From the NCBI GenBank assembly GCA_963793295.1, contig CAWBZX010000022.1:38053-102052 (forward strand): a DNA stretch of 64,000 nt, written 5' to 3'. The translations under genes and the position numbers were made by a program. This DNA is from JAHDHW01 sp963793295 (GTDB taxonomy: Bacteria; Bacteroidota; Bacteroidia; Chitinophagales; Saprospiraceae). Shown piece after piece: positions 1 to 8,708 of the stretch. The number at the start of each line of letters is the position of its first letter. Position 1 is the stretch's first letter. The notes under the pieces are model-generated. The model did not search any database. It was not told where the DNA came from and saw nothing but the letters and a program-made list of their open reading frames with translations.

Positions 1-852
1 GAGGGTGACAATGAACCACACAGTTGGGCATTTGGGAACTATTATTATGTTTTAAAAGGTAGTGATCAACCAGAAAACTACAGAGCCGAATCAGTAACTT
101 TTACTATTGGCAATGTCGAAAATCCTGAATTGGTTGGAAGATTGATTGCATTATACTTATACAAGTGGGATGAAGATGAGGATGAAGATGGAAATATGGA
201 TCCAAATGAACGAACTCGAGTGGGCTTTAATGTATATCAAATAACAGGTGATGAATCTCCAAATGATTTAATTACAATTCCTTTTTTACAATTCCCAACC
301 GGTGATCCCGGACCTATTCATCTTGATTCGGATCAAGCTTATGCTCTAATGATTGAATATGTAACAAATGATGAAGTTAATTTACCATTGGCTGCAAATT
401 CAACATTTAATCATGCGTATACTGGTTATTTATACGATGTATTAGGAAAACAGAGGTATGGATCAATGCTTGCCATCAATGGTGACCTTGAAAGCGAAAC
501 ATATTACCCTAATGGATTTGGAGATATTGTTCCAGTTGTTCGATTAAATCTTACAGAAATGGAAATTATTGACCCCACTTCAGAACTTTTAGTTTCTAAA
601 AACATACTTAACTTATCGCCCAACCCGGCTGATCATGTTTTAAATGTAGAAATCGATTTTCCAGAAAACCAAAAAGAAGCAACTATTAAGATTTTTGATC
701 TAAAAGGAAAGTTGTTGAAAGAAGAAAGTTACAAAAACATAAAATATGAAAAAATAAATTTTGATTTGACTAAATTTGTAGCTGGCACTTATTTTTTGCA
801 ATTTGTAAGCCCAACCGATATAATAACAGAGCGCTTTGTTATACACCACTAA
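1..852 (+). CDS. T9SS-secreted array protein A (5' end outside the window)
   Basis: The frame is open from base 1, so only the last 283 residues are visible and the true start lies upstream. The visible part opens with the EPHSWAFGNYYY motif found in all the following paralogues. It then has an EF-hand-like 12-residue calcium loop (DEDEDGNMDPNE, bases 175-210), the NGDLESE motif, and a C-terminal sorting domain with LSPNPAD and the closing TERFVIHH. The sorting domain implies export by the type IX system and surface attachment or release. The molecular role is unknown. The next paralogue starts only 18 bases after the stop, so the two are probably co-transcribed, unlike the rest of the array where terminators intervene. 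Confidence 0.9.
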   Translation, partial: EGDNEPHSWAFGNYYYVLKGSDQPENYRAESVTFTIGNVENPELVGRLIALYLYKWDEDEDEDGNMDPNERTRVGFNVYQITGDESPNDLITIPFLQFPTGDPGPIHLDSDQAYALMIEYVTNDEVNLPLAANSTFNHAYTGYLYDVLGKQRYGSMLAINGDLESETYYPNGFGDIVPVVRLNLTEMEIIDPTSELLVSKNILNLSPNPADHVLNVEIDFPENQKEATIKIFDLKGKLLKEESYKNIKYEKINFDLTKFVAGTYFLQFVSPTDIITERFVIHH

Positions 853-870
853 TAGTTAAAACGAATTTAG

Positions 871-3231
871 ATGTTACAGATACTACACACTAAGGCTATA
901 CTTATTTTATGTTTATTGTTTTCTTACTCTTTTATAATTGGCCAGCCCGCTAACGATAATTGTTCAAATGCGTTGGAACTTCCTGTCGCGGCAGATGAAG
1001 CATCCTGCATATTAATTAATGGAACCACGGTCAATGCTTCTCCTTCAGCTCAGCCTGCTAATGTTTGTTCGGGAACTTCCTTCGCTGACGATGTATGGTT
1101 TTCTTTCACCACGGGATCTACGCTTCCTGAAGGAGCGATCATTATTCGCTGCTATTTTGAAGCTCCTTTCGTTGATGTACCATCTGTAGGAATGGCGGTG
1201 TATAAAGGCTGTGGGTTCAGTGAAATACCATTGGATTGTTTTACCACTGCTGACCCGAAAAGGAATCAAATCGTTCTTTTTTCAGGCTCTTTGATCCCTG
1301 ATCAGACTTATTATGTCCGTGTATGGTCAACTCCAGGCATGACAGATAATTCAGGAACTTTTAGGATTTGTGCTTACAATCAAGTCCCTGTAGAAGAGAT
1401 TGTTTTATGGGGTGACAATCCAGGTGAAGGAGATTTTGACGGAGGTCTGAATGGATGGACGACAATAGCAATATCGCCTGATACAACTGCATATTGGCGA
1501 TGGGCGGCATGTGCTTGCTCCGCTGGCGAATTGGAACACTCGATTTTAAGCTCACCCACTTCATATAATGGAGCAGTTATTTTTGATGCCGATTCATTAA
1601 ATTGTTGCCTTGATGATGATCCACCACCAGCTATTATTCAGCAAACAGGAGAACTGTGGTCGCCAGTAATCGACTGCTCTGATTTTCCATCGGTTGCATT
1701 AAAATTTTATCAATCCTATGCTGCGCTGACTAGTGCTACTTCCATTGCCTACAGTATTGATGGTGGAATGACCTGGTTGGATACCATTAAAGTGAATAAC
1801 GATATCGGGCCAAACCAAAAAACTTACAGTCCCAGTTTTCATCGAATTCCGATCCTTGAAGCAGCCGGAGAATCAGCATTCAGAATTAAATTCATTTTTA
1901 GCGGAAACTTTTATAACTGGCTAATCGATGATGTACAATTAGTTTCACTTGAAAACAATGACCTGAATCTTGCACAAAGATCAATTGCAATTGCCCCAAA
2001 CGCGATGTGGCCAGTTAGTCAGTTGGAATGTTTTGGTTTTCAGGGGGATATTTCCAACTTGGGAGCAGCTCCTCAAACAAATGTCAATTTCAATGTCAGC
2101 ATTTCTGATAATGCCACGAGTGATGAAGTTTATAATGAAACAGAATTTCTGGGAACAATTGCACCTCTTTTCAAATTAGAAAACCAAATCATCGGAGGTT
2201 GCTTCACCCCGGAAAGTACAGTGAGCAGCTATTCCGGCATTTACACGGTTAGCTCGGACAGCATGGATCTGCATCCGGAAACCAATATTGCTACATTCAG
2301 TTTTGAAACCACTGATTTTGTATTTGCTAAAGAAAAAGGCGGAACGCAAACCATTCATCCCGGTTTTTTTGGTTGGGATATCGGAGAGCCTCATAGCTGG
2401 GCTTATGGCAATTTTTTTCACATTGTAAACGGTTCGGAAGAAGCCCCTAAAAGCTATGCTTATTCCGGCACTTTTTCTATTGGTAATGCGGATGACAATA
2501 ATGTAGCCGGCCAGGTCGTCAGCCTGTTCCTTTACAAGTGGGATGAGGATGTCAATGATGATGGAAATATGGATCCGGACGAAAGGACGAAGGTCGCTTA
2601 CCGGCACTACACCATTCAAGGAACGGAAGAACCTTTAGACCTGATTACGCTTCAGCTCATTAGTTACCCGGATGGAAATCCCGATGACCTGGAATCGATT
2701 TTTTTGGAATCAGATCAAGACTATGTGTTAATGTTGGAATATGCAACAGCTTCAACTATTGATATTGAATTTGTGGCGAGTACCGCATTGGACTATACTG
2801 CTCAGATTGCACTTTCAGAACAAAACGGCAGCCCCAGATATGCGAGTATGCTTGGCATAAATGGTGACCTTGATTCTGTTGCATATAACAGTGTCGGTTT
2901 CGGAAGAGATATGGTGCCTGTGGTGAGATTAAATCTCACTGACCAACTAGTAAGTAATAAAACAATATTAACCAGCGATTTAACATTGACTTTATCACCC
3001 AATCCGGTCAGCAATTTATTAAGATTAAATGTCAATTCAGAAGAAATGTTGCCAGAAGTTACCATTCGGATATTTGATTTAAATGGTAGACAGTTGATTG
3101 AGCAAAATTATAAAAACTGGATAAATGAACCTTTCATTTTTGATGTAAGCACTTATAACCCTGGTGCTTATTTCCTTCAATTCATCACAGACAAAAATGT
3201 TGTTACCGAACGATTCATCGTTCAACGGTAA
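871..3231 (+). CDS. T9SS-secreted array protein B (PANDxC-type N-terminus)
   Basis: This 786-residue exported protein has a signal peptide (about residues 1-25, ending IIGQ). Next is a PANDNC beta-sandwich module of about 145 residues resembling the bacterial pre-peptidase C-like fold. A choice-of-anchor/cleaved-adhesin-like beta-sandwich follows (about 176-360; FDGGLNGWTT, SIDGGMTW, NWLIDDVQL), then a CARDB-like segment (about 361-490). The core domain carries GEPHSWAYGN and the calcium loop DVNDDGNMDPDE. A T9SS type A sorting domain starts at LSPNPVSN and ends ERFIVQR. Adhesion or polymer binding at the surface is an inference from the domain types. It has an unusually short upstream gap after gene A, and no clear terminator was seen behind it. 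Confidence 0.93.
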   Translation: MLQILHTKAILILCLLFSYSFIIGQPANDNCSNALELPVAADEASCILINGTTVNASPSAQPANVCSGTSFADDVWFSFTTGSTLPEGAIIIRCYFEAPFVDVPSVGMAVYKGCGFSEIPLDCFTTADPKRNQIVLFSGSLIPDQTYYVRVWSTPGMTDNSGTFRICAYNQVPVEEIVLWGDNPGEGDFDGGLNGWTTIAISPDTTAYWRWAACACSAGELEHSILSSPTSYNGAVIFDADSLNCCLDDDPPPAIIQQTGELWSPVIDCSDFPSVALKFYQSYAALTSATSIAYSIDGGMTWLDTIKVNNDIGPNQKTYSPSFHRIPILEAAGESAFRIKFIFSGNFYNWLIDDVQLVSLENNDLNLAQRSIAIAPNAMWPVSQLECFGFQGDISNLGAAPQTNVNFNVSISDNATSDEVYNETEFLGTIAPLFKLENQIIGGCFTPESTVSSYSGIYTVSSDSMDLHPETNIATFSFETTDFVFAKEKGGTQTIHPGFFGWDIGEPHSWAYGNFFHIVNGSEEAPKSYAYSGTFSIGNADDNNVAGQVVSLFLYKWDEDVNDDGNMDPDERTKVAYRHYTIQGTEEPLDLITLQLISYPDGNPDDLESIFLESDQDYVLMLEYATASTIDIEFVASTALDYTAQIALSEQNGSPRYASMLGINGDLDSVAYNSVGFGRDMVPVVRLNLTDQLVSNKTILTSDLTLTLSPNPVSNLLRLNVNSEEMLPEVTIRIFDLNGRQLIEQNYKNWINEPFIFDVSTYNPGAYFLQFITDKNVVTERFIVQR

Positions 3232-3291
3232 GCCTTTTTTTGTCTCCAATTAGCTATAAAAAGCTTTGTTTTGCAATTCAGCTGACAAGAA

Positions 3292-3322
3292 TTAGTTTTC
3301 TGCGAAAGAAAAATTATTTTTG
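3292..3322 (+). promoter_or_regulatory. Candidate Bacteroidota promoter for array gene C
   Basis: TATTTTTG at 3315-3322 matches the Bacteroidota -7 consensus TAnnTTTG and is followed by CA, a common start context. The -33 side is weak: TTAG or TTTT in place of TTTG. It would give a leader of roughly 115 bases before the ATG at 3445. Confidence 0.35.
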
Positions 3323-3444
3323 CAATTCGTTATAATAACATTACGACAACTCACAGTAAATATTCTAAACATGGTGTGAAATGTTTAGATCAAATATTTC
3401 ACTTTACTTTAAAAAACGATTAAAAATTATTTAAAACCTTAACA

Positions 3445-5847
3445 ATGAAAAAAACCTTAACATTGAAAAGAATCACTTTTTGTTTGGTCTTGGCGATGCT
3501 CTTTGTATACCAAAATACAAATGCCCAGACTACTTTTAAAGTTACCTCTCCTGCTGGTATTGGCGGAGAATATGGCATGGTAAAAGCCAGCTTTGGCGGA
3601 GCATTTCAAAATACATGCAACGCAATAGGTGCTATTTCCGGGGAGCTCATGATTGGCGATGATGGAGATGATGAAGGCGGAACAGGATCTACCACAGATG
3701 GTTGCCAGACATTGGTAAATGATCTTACCGGAAAAATTGCTTTGATCGACCGCAGTACCTGTGAATTTGGACAACAATGCCTGAATGCTGAGACAGCCGG
3801 AGCCATCGCAGTAATCGTTTGTAATAATGTTCCTGACGCTCCGATCGCAATGGACCCAGGGGCTGTTGGTGCCCAGGTAACGATACCTTGCTTAATGTTG
3901 GGACAGGCTGATTGTAATACAATCCGAGTAGAAATTCCAACTGTTGAAGTTTCAATTTATTGGCAATATGATCCTTTTCCTGGCACTGATGTAATCCTTT
4001 GGGGTAACGTACCTGGAGAAGGCGACTTTAATGGAGGTTTAAATGCCTGGACAACAATAGATGATAGTGGCTGCGCGAACTTTGAACTTTGGAGATGGAG
4101 CCCTGATGCAACTGCTACTGATGGAGCGTTTTCTACAGGTGGTGGCACGAGTGATTCTCCTTCCGCTTGTAATGGAGCAATGGCCTTTGACTCTGATTTT
4201 TATGACAACAATGGAGATTCCGGTAATCTTGGTGGAGGCGATTGCCCAGCCCCACATACCGGCGAATTAATTTCTCCAACCATTGATCTTGCCAGTATCG
4301 CTGGGAATGAACAAGGTGTAGCGCTAAAATTTCATCAGGCTACCCGTCAATTTACCAGTACTTATTTTATTTCCTACAGCAATGATGATGGTGTTAATTG
4401 GAATGATATAGAGATTAACGATGAACTTATTGTCAACAGCGCACATATTAACGAAGTAAAAAGAATTTATTTACCATGTGCTGAGTTGAGTTCTTCCACC
4501 TTTAAAGTTAAATTCCGTTACGAGGCTAATTATTACTATTGGATCGTGGATAACGTTCAGCTTGTTGGTGCTACTGCAGCGGAAGCCAACAATCTACGGG
4601 TAATGGCTAACTTTTATGCAATTGCTCCTAATGCCGTTACTCCAGCCAGCCAGGTTGAGCCATTTAGCTTTTTGGCAGATGTGTATAACGCTGGTGGTGC
4701 TACACAAACAGGGGTAAACTTAAATGTTACGATTGATGACAACTCTGGTGAAGTATTTAATGCTGATTTGCCTTACGATGATATTCCTTGTGATTCATTG
4801 GTAGAGAATATTCCTTTTACGGATTATTTCACGCCAGATGGTTCAATAAATAATTACAGCGGAAAGTATGAAATTTCTTCAGATAGTGTTGACGCTGACC
4901 CATCTGACAATGTCCAGTTCTTTTCTTTTTCTACTTCTGATACGGTTTTTGCAAAAGAAACCGGTATGACACGAGATATTCTTCCTGCTGCAAGTAACTG
5001 GGAAGGAGACATGGAACCTCATAGTTGGGCTTATGGAAATTATTTCTACGTAGTTGATGGAGATAACTGGTGGGCAAGTTCGGCTACTTTTGGATTAGGA
5101 AACGCAAATGATCCTGGAATCCCAGGCAGATTGATTTCTATTTATTTGTACAAGTGGGATGAAGATACCAACGAGGATGGTAATATGGATCCGGATGAAA
5201 GAACAAAAGTCGGATTCAATGTCTATGAAATACAGGGAAACGAGTCAACTTCTGATCTAATAACAGTTTCGTTGTCTAATTTCCCAAGTGGTGATCCAGG
5301 GCCGGTAGATCTTGAATCTAATCAGGCTTATGTCCTTATGGTAGAATATGCAACCACGGACGAAGTTGATTTTGCCTTAGTTGCTAGTGATGAGATAGAT
5401 TATAGTGCGATGGCTTTCCGTTCTGAATTAGATGGAGTTCCTGAAGGAAACGGAAGATATGCTGGAATGCTGGGTGTAAATGGTGACCTTGAATCCGAAC
5501 CATACAGCTCTGTAGGTTTTGGTCAGGATTTAGTGCCTGTAGTTAGATTAAATCTTGGAACACCTGTCAATACTTATAATCCACTTGACCCGGCAAATGT
5601 TCTTGAACTTTCTCCAAATCCAACCAGTGAAAAGATCAACTTGAAAATTGACCTCGTTGAATTACAGGAGCGCGTAAGTATCAGAATTTTTGATGTAAAT
5701 GGTCGTTTGATCCTGGATCAACCTTACGAAAATATGCAGCATCAAATGCTCCAATTTGATGTAAGTGATTTTACTTCCGGAACTTACTTCCTTCATTTCA
5801 TTACAGAAAACGGAGTTAAAACAGAGCGATTTGTCGTTCAACATTAA
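3445..5847 (+). CDS. T9SS-secreted array protein C (PA-domain N-terminus)
   Basis: This 800-residue protein has a signal peptide of about 28 residues (ending TNAQ) and then a protease-associated (PA) domain at about 29-175. The PA hallmarks are LTGKIALIDRSTCEF and the GAIAVIVCNN strand; PA domains usually bind ligands or cover protease active sites, but no protease domain is present here. The rest is the common core: a choice-of-anchor-like beta-sandwich (NGGLNAWTT, YSNDDGVNW, WIVDNVQL), a CARDB-like segment, MEPHSWAYGNYFYVVDGD, the calcium loop DTNEDGNMDPDE, and a sorting domain beginning LSPNPTSE. The start is the ATG directly before a good signal peptide. Its closest relative in the window is the next gene, which also has a PA domain. 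Confidence 0.94.
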   Translation: MKKTLTLKRITFCLVLAMLFVYQNTNAQTTFKVTSPAGIGGEYGMVKASFGGAFQNTCNAIGAISGELMIGDDGDDEGGTGSTTDGCQTLVNDLTGKIALIDRSTCEFGQQCLNAETAGAIAVIVCNNVPDAPIAMDPGAVGAQVTIPCLMLGQADCNTIRVEIPTVEVSIYWQYDPFPGTDVILWGNVPGEGDFNGGLNAWTTIDDSGCANFELWRWSPDATATDGAFSTGGGTSDSPSACNGAMAFDSDFYDNNGDSGNLGGGDCPAPHTGELISPTIDLASIAGNEQGVALKFHQATRQFTSTYFISYSNDDGVNWNDIEINDELIVNSAHINEVKRIYLPCAELSSSTFKVKFRYEANYYYWIVDNVQLVGATAAEANNLRVMANFYAIAPNAVTPASQVEPFSFLADVYNAGGATQTGVNLNVTIDDNSGEVFNADLPYDDIPCDSLVENIPFTDYFTPDGSINNYSGKYEISSDSVDADPSDNVQFFSFSTSDTVFAKETGMTRDILPAASNWEGDMEPHSWAYGNYFYVVDGDNWWASSATFGLGNANDPGIPGRLISIYLYKWDEDTNEDGNMDPDERTKVGFNVYEIQGNESTSDLITVSLSNFPSGDPGPVDLESNQAYVLMVEYATTDEVDFALVASDEIDYSAMAFRSELDGVPEGNGRYAGMLGVNGDLESEPYSSVGFGQDLVPVVRLNLGTPVNTYNPLDPANVLELSPNPTSEKINLKIDLVELQERVSIRIFDVNGRLILDQPYENMQHQMLQFDVSDFTSGTYFLHFITENGVKTERFVVQH

Positions 5848-5877
5848 ATTAATGTTTTTTTAGTATAAAATACTTTA

Positions 5878-5916
5878 GAAAACCTTGCACAAACTATTTG
5901 CGCAGGGTTTTCTTTT
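5878..5916 (+). terminator. Intrinsic terminator after array gene C
   Basis: An 11-bp stem (5878-5888 with 5902-5912, one G-T pair) has a 13-base loop and a short T-rich tail. It lies 30 bases behind the stop codon of gene C. Confidence 0.75.
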
Positions 5917-6021
5917 CCATTATTGCTAGTTGAACGACTAACGTTTTCAATTTTTATGTTCAGCTTCTTTAAAAGTTTATTTAAATTCGCACAAAATCAT
6001 TTTCAATTAAAAACAATAGTT

Positions 6022-8340
6022 ATGAATTCAAAATCTACATTCACAAAAATCCCTTTTTTAATAGCTGTTCTTATGACGCTTTTGTTAAATAGCGCATTGG
6101 CTCAGACAATACTTGAAGTTACCGCTCCGGGTGGAATTGCCGGCACATATGATATGGTCCCTGCTGGATTTGGTGGTGACTTGCCAGGCTGTGCTGACAT
6201 GACTCCTGTTTCCGGAGAATTGATCATAGTAGAAGATGGTACTGCTCCTACTTCTGATGGTTGTGAGACTATAACAAACGATCTTACCGGTAAGATAGCG
6301 GTTATTGATCGAGGAGCATGCGAATTTGGTGTAAAATGCTTAAATGCTGAAAATGCAGGAGCGATTATGGTGATCGTTTGTAATAACCAATCCACTGATA
6401 TTTTTTCAATGGGTGGAGGTGTTGTAGGTGATCAGGTGACTATTCCCGCTCTTATGATCAGTTTGGATGACTGCACAACGATCCGATCTGAAATCCCTGG
6501 TGCTACAATAACAATATCTTGGAATCCAATACTTCCGAATGACGATGTTGTGTTGTGGGATGGCGGCCAGTTTGATGGCGGTTTAGGAGATTGGACTACC
6601 AATGCTATTATGCCTGATACTGCTTTTTGGACCTGGTCTGAATATGGTGTTAGTTCCATTGGAAATAGATTATATTCTCCTACTGTTTGCAATGGTGCTG
6701 CAATATTTGATGCTTCTTTTTACAATGTGGATGCAGTGGGAAATGGAGAAGACCATGTAGGAGAGTTGATTTCACCTATTATCGATTGCTCAACTTTTGA
6801 ATTTGCTTCTCTAAAATTTTATACTTATAACTTAGGGCTGAATGGTACGGTTACCTTTGCTGTAAGTATAGATGGTGGAGTTACCTGGGGAGATGAGACT
6901 TTAATTACAACAGAGAATGTCTTCACTGCAAATGAAACCAATTTGGTGGGTACTGAAATAAAAAGATATTTAATTTCAGAATTTCCTGGAGAAGCCAATT
7001 GCCGGATCAAGTTTACATTCGATGACCATCGTTATTTCTTTTTACTTGATGACGTTCAACTTATTGAGCCGGAAAGAAATAACCTTGCGGTAATGGAAAA
7101 CTTCTACGCTGTTCCACCGAATGCAGTTACTCCAAGCAGCCAGATTGAGCCATTTAGTTTTTTGGCGGATGTTGCTAACCTGGGTGCTGTTGAACAACCA
7201 AATACTGTTCTAAATGTATCTATTATTGACAATACCACTTCACAGGAAGTATTTAATGAAGATCTCTTTTACGGTGATATCCCTGCTGATTCTCTTGTAG
7301 AAAATGAGCCTTTCACGGTATACTTCACACCTGATGGATCAATTACAACATATCGCGGAACTTATGAAGTTTCATCAGATAGTGTAGACTTTGATCCTTC
7401 TGACAATTTCAGGTTTTTTGACTTTGCAACTTCAGACACCACCTTCGCAAAAGAGTTTGGTGCAACAACCGCTATCACGCCTGGAGATGCAAACTGGGAG
7501 GGAGACATGGAACCTCATAGTTGGGCATATGGTAATTATTTTTATGTCGTCGATGGAGATGACTGGTGGGCAAGTTCGGCTACTTTTGGAATTGGTGAAC
7601 CTGCTCCTGAATTAGTTGGACGATTGATATCTGTATACTTATACAGATGGGATGCAGATACCAATGAAGATGGCAGTATGGATCCGGATGAACGAACCAG
7701 AGTTGGTTTCCGTATCTACGAAATCACAGGGAATGAATTATTAGATGAACTCATTACTGTTCCGTTACTTAATTTCCCAAGCGGGCTAGCTGGACCTGTT
7801 GATCTTGAATCAAATCAGGCCTATGTGCTCATGGTAGAATATGCTACGAATGATGAAATCAACTTTTTCATGGCCGGAGGAGAGCTTAACTATGCTGCAA
7901 TGACATTCCGATCTGAATTAGATGGTATTCCTGAAGGAAATGGAAGATATGCTTACATGCTTGGCGTGAATGGAGATCTTGAATCTGAACCATACAGCAG
8001 TGCAGGATTTAATACTCCGATCGCTCCTGTGGTTAGATTGAATATAGGGCCAGGGCCAATTAATACTAAAGAAACATTGGATGCTGCCAACATTATAGAG
8101 GTTTCTCCAAATCCAGCCAATGAAAAGATCAACTTGAAAATTGACCTGGTTGAATTACAGGAGCGCTTAAGTGTAAGAATTTTAGATGTAAATGGACGTT
8201 TGATATTGGATCAGCCATATGAAAATATAAAAAGCGAAAATTTCGAATACGATGTTAGCAATTTTGCTAACGGAGCATACTTTTTACACTTAGTTACAGA
8301 AAATGGAGTTAGAACCGAACGTTTTATTGTTCAGCATTAA
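6022..8340 (+). CDS. T9SS-secreted array protein D (PA-domain N-terminus)
   Basis: The chosen start at 6022 gives 772 residues and a standard signal peptide (MNSKSTFTKIPFL to NSALAQ). An in-frame start at 5923 would add 33 residues in front of the signal and is unlikely. A PA domain (LTGKIAVIDRGACEF, GAIMVIVCNN) is followed by the shared core: FDGGLGDWTT, SIDGGVTW, LLDDVQL, MEPHSWAYGNYFYVVDGDD, the calcium loop DTNEDGSMDPDE, and a sorting domain. Residues in the sorting domain (EKINLKIDLVELQER) are almost identical to gene C, pointing to recent duplication or gene conversion. The middle beta-sandwich opening (VLWDGGQFDGG) instead matches gene F, so the protein looks mosaic. The function beyond surface export is unknown. 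Confidence 0.93.
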   Translation: MNSKSTFTKIPFLIAVLMTLLLNSALAQTILEVTAPGGIAGTYDMVPAGFGGDLPGCADMTPVSGELIIVEDGTAPTSDGCETITNDLTGKIAVIDRGACEFGVKCLNAENAGAIMVIVCNNQSTDIFSMGGGVVGDQVTIPALMISLDDCTTIRSEIPGATITISWNPILPNDDVVLWDGGQFDGGLGDWTTNAIMPDTAFWTWSEYGVSSIGNRLYSPTVCNGAAIFDASFYNVDAVGNGEDHVGELISPIIDCSTFEFASLKFYTYNLGLNGTVTFAVSIDGGVTWGDETLITTENVFTANETNLVGTEIKRYLISEFPGEANCRIKFTFDDHRYFFLLDDVQLIEPERNNLAVMENFYAVPPNAVTPSSQIEPFSFLADVANLGAVEQPNTVLNVSIIDNTTSQEVFNEDLFYGDIPADSLVENEPFTVYFTPDGSITTYRGTYEVSSDSVDFDPSDNFRFFDFATSDTTFAKEFGATTAITPGDANWEGDMEPHSWAYGNYFYVVDGDDWWASSATFGIGEPAPELVGRLISVYLYRWDADTNEDGSMDPDERTRVGFRIYEITGNELLDELITVPLLNFPSGLAGPVDLESNQAYVLMVEYATNDEINFFMAGGELNYAAMTFRSELDGIPEGNGRYAYMLGVNGDLESEPYSSAGFNTPIAPVVRLNIGPGPINTKETLDAANIIEVSPNPANEKINLKIDLVELQERLSVRILDVNGRLILDQPYENIKSENFEYDVSNFANGAYFLHLVTENGVRTERFIVQH

Positions 8341-8357
8341 TTCCTGTTTAACTACTT

Positions 8358-8396
8358 AAAAAAAACCTTCCGAAATTAATTTCGGAAGGTTTTTTT
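8358..8396 (+). terminator. Intrinsic terminator after array gene D
   Basis: A near-perfect A-flanked hairpin with core CCTTCCGAAA/TTTCGGAAGG and a T run, 17 bases behind the stop. Its sequence is almost the same as the terminator after gene E. Confidence 0.9.
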
Positions 8397-8400
8397 GTTT

Positions 8401-8484
8401 AAAACTGGCTATGATTACCACTTTCCGTTTTTCCAATGAGGTTAAGCTATTGTAAAGTTTACTTTTTTTATTAGCTTTACTTTA
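8401..8484 (+). repeat. Duplicated intergenic spacer, copy 1
   Basis: This AT-rich stretch inside the 368-base gap 8341-8708 aligns with 11176-11257 behind the next gene. Shared blocks include TTAAGCTA and TTTACTTTTTTTATTA. With the preceding terminator it forms the 3' part of the duplicated gene unit. I see no ORF in the rest of the gap up to 8708. Confidence 0.65.
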
Positions 8485-8708
8485 AGAGTATTTTTAAAAT
8501 TAAATCTTTCGTTAAAATGAATTATCTTTCTTTGCTTCTCTTAACCTATTTTTTGCCATATGCCTTCCCCCAATAAATTTGGATCTTCAACAAGCATGTA
8601 ACTCAAAATGAGCTTCGATTAGCTACGAAATCTATTTCAAATTATTCAAAAAAATTAAATTTAGAAGATACTCGAAACCTTTTTTTAAAAACATAAACTC
8701 ACACAATT

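Noticed and set aside
2176..2619. 147-codon open frame antisense to array gene B
   Set aside because: No recognisable features; similar antisense frames occur at the equivalent place in other paralogues because the coding strand is repeated.
5923..6021. Upstream in-frame start for array gene D
   Set aside because: It would place 33 residues, partly from the promoter region, before a standard signal peptide.
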